The position numbers and the translations under genes are program-made. Below are positions 63,478 through 64,000 of a DNA stretch of 64,000 nt, piece after piece. The stretch is from NCBI RefSeq assembly GCF_001955695.1, contig NZ_CP019236.1:2852001-2916000 (forward strand), given 5' to 3'. The notes beneath the pieces were generated by a model. The model worked only from the letters and a program-made list of their open reading frames with translations. It was not told the DNA's origin and did not search any database. Numbering within the stretch: position 1 is the stretch's first letter; every line of letters starts with the position of its first letter. Origin of the DNA: Rhodoferax koreense (lineage in GTDB: Bacteria > Pseudomonadota > Gammaproteobacteria > Burkholderiales > Burkholderiaceae_C).

Positions 63478-64000
63478 ATGATCCGTTGGTTCGAAAGCCT
63501 GCTGCATCCGTACAGCGAGGACGCACCCAAACCGCCGCCGCGCGGTTTTTTCGCTTTCATCTGGAAGTGCACCGCCGGCGCGCGCCGCTACATCCTGGCG
63601 CTCACGCTGCTGACCGCCGTTGTCGGCGCGTTCGAGGCACTGCTGTTCGCGATGATGGGCCGCATCGTCGACTGGCTCGGCCAGGTTGCGCCCGCCCAGT
63701 TGTGGACGCAGGAGCGCGGCCGTCTGCTGCTGCTGGCCGCCATCCTGCTCGCCAGCCCGCTGCTGATCTGGCTGCAGACGCTGATCAAGCACCAGACGCT
63801 GGCCGGCAACTTCCCGATGTTGCTGCGCTGGAAGTTCCACCGGCTGATGCTCGGCCAGAGCATGAGCTTCTACCAGGACGAATTCTCGGGCCGGGTCGCC
63901 ACCAAGGTGATGCAGACCGCGCTCGCGGTGCGCGACGTGTGCCTCATCGTCGGCGACATCCTGGTCTTCGTGGTGATCTATTTCGTGACCATGGTGGCCG
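63478..64000 (+). CDS. ABC exporter (permease-ATPase fusion type), N-terminal part
   Basis: The first 174 codons of a gene that runs off the window. It starts at the ATG 17 bases after rlmH. Three or four membrane helices are visible (YILALTLLTAVVGAFEALLF near residue 38, LLLLAAILLASPLLIWL near 82). The region QSMSFYQDEFSGRVATKVMQ near 126 is a coupling-helix pattern of type-1 ABC exporters. The ATPase half would lie downstream. Substrate unknown. Confidence 0.85.
   Translation, partial: MIRWFESLLHPYSEDAPKPPPRGFFAFIWKCTAGARRYILALTLLTAVVGAFEALLFAMMGRIVDWLGQVAPAQLWTQERGRLLLLAAILLASPLLIWLQTLIKHQTLAGNFPMLLRWKFHRLMLGQSMSFYQDEFSGRVATKVMQTALAVRDVCLIVGDILVFVVIYFVTMVA

Overview
The window is GC-rich chromosomal DNA with tightly packed genes and many 1-4 nt start/stop overlaps. 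It looks like a betaproteobacterium of the order Burkholderiales, probably family Comamonadaceae (Variovorax/Acidovorax-like). The reasons are the gene order clpS-clpA, guaB-lysM-guaA, smpB-ratA-rnfH and yebC-purD-hemF-nadD-rsfS-rlmH, several TAXI/BMP-type transport genes, and short dispersed repeats of the kind seen in that family. The genus is an inference. I see no rRNA or tRNA gene, CRISPR array, prophage or insertion sequence.

Layout. 1-0.6 kb: the tail of a D-aminoacylase and a DUF6314 gene. 0.7-9.6 kb: a sugar-acid locus with an IlvD/Edd dehydratase, a 2-hydroxyacid dehydrogenase, a DgoR-like regulator, a complete ABC importer and gluconokinase. 9.6-13.8 kb: a cupin, the RNA helicase RhlE and the ribosome factor EttA. 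14-19.5 kb: a coupled three-gene unit (P1 peptidase, CHASE-PAS-GGDEF-EAL protein, membrane-anchored TAXI receptor). 19.5-22.4 kb: a Cd/Zn/Pb efflux ATPase with its divergent MerR regulator. 22.4-28.1 kb: smpB, ratA, rnfH, a DUF4124 gene and guaB-lysM-guaA. 28.1-32.9 kb: a c-di-GMP/two-component operon whose last gene, REC-HD-GYP, is split by an in-frame amber codon. 33-40 kb: a MocR regulator, an H1-like protein, clpS-clpA, a sirtuin and panE. 40-44.1 kb: an RNB nuclease, an EVE protein, a CodA-type deaminase and an unknown dioxygenase-like protein. 44-54.3 kb: a BMP-type nucleoside/base importer with upp, URC4 and URC1, which are uracil-catabolism genes. A CheY-CheC-diguanylate cyclase cassette on the opposite strand sits inside this importer locus. 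54.4-58.4 kb: a LysR/DUF2798 pair, a threonine dehydratase-like gene and a HerA-like ATPase. 58.5-64 kb: yebC, purD, hemF, nadD, rsfS, rlmH and the start of an ABC exporter.

Three systems stand out. The first is a probable uptake-deamination-salvage-ring-opening route for cytosine and uracil (CodA, BMP transporter, Upp, URC4, URC1) with an embedded chemotaxis-like/c-di-GMP cassette. The second is the set of four c-di-GMP proteins, one of them broken. The third is a TAXI solute receptor with two membrane anchors and a cytosolic helical tail, translationally coupled to a c-di-GMP enzyme rather than to TRAP permease genes. Two purine biosynthesis regions (guaB/guaA and purD) are also present, and guaA is preceded by an intrinsic terminator only 11 nt before its start codon.
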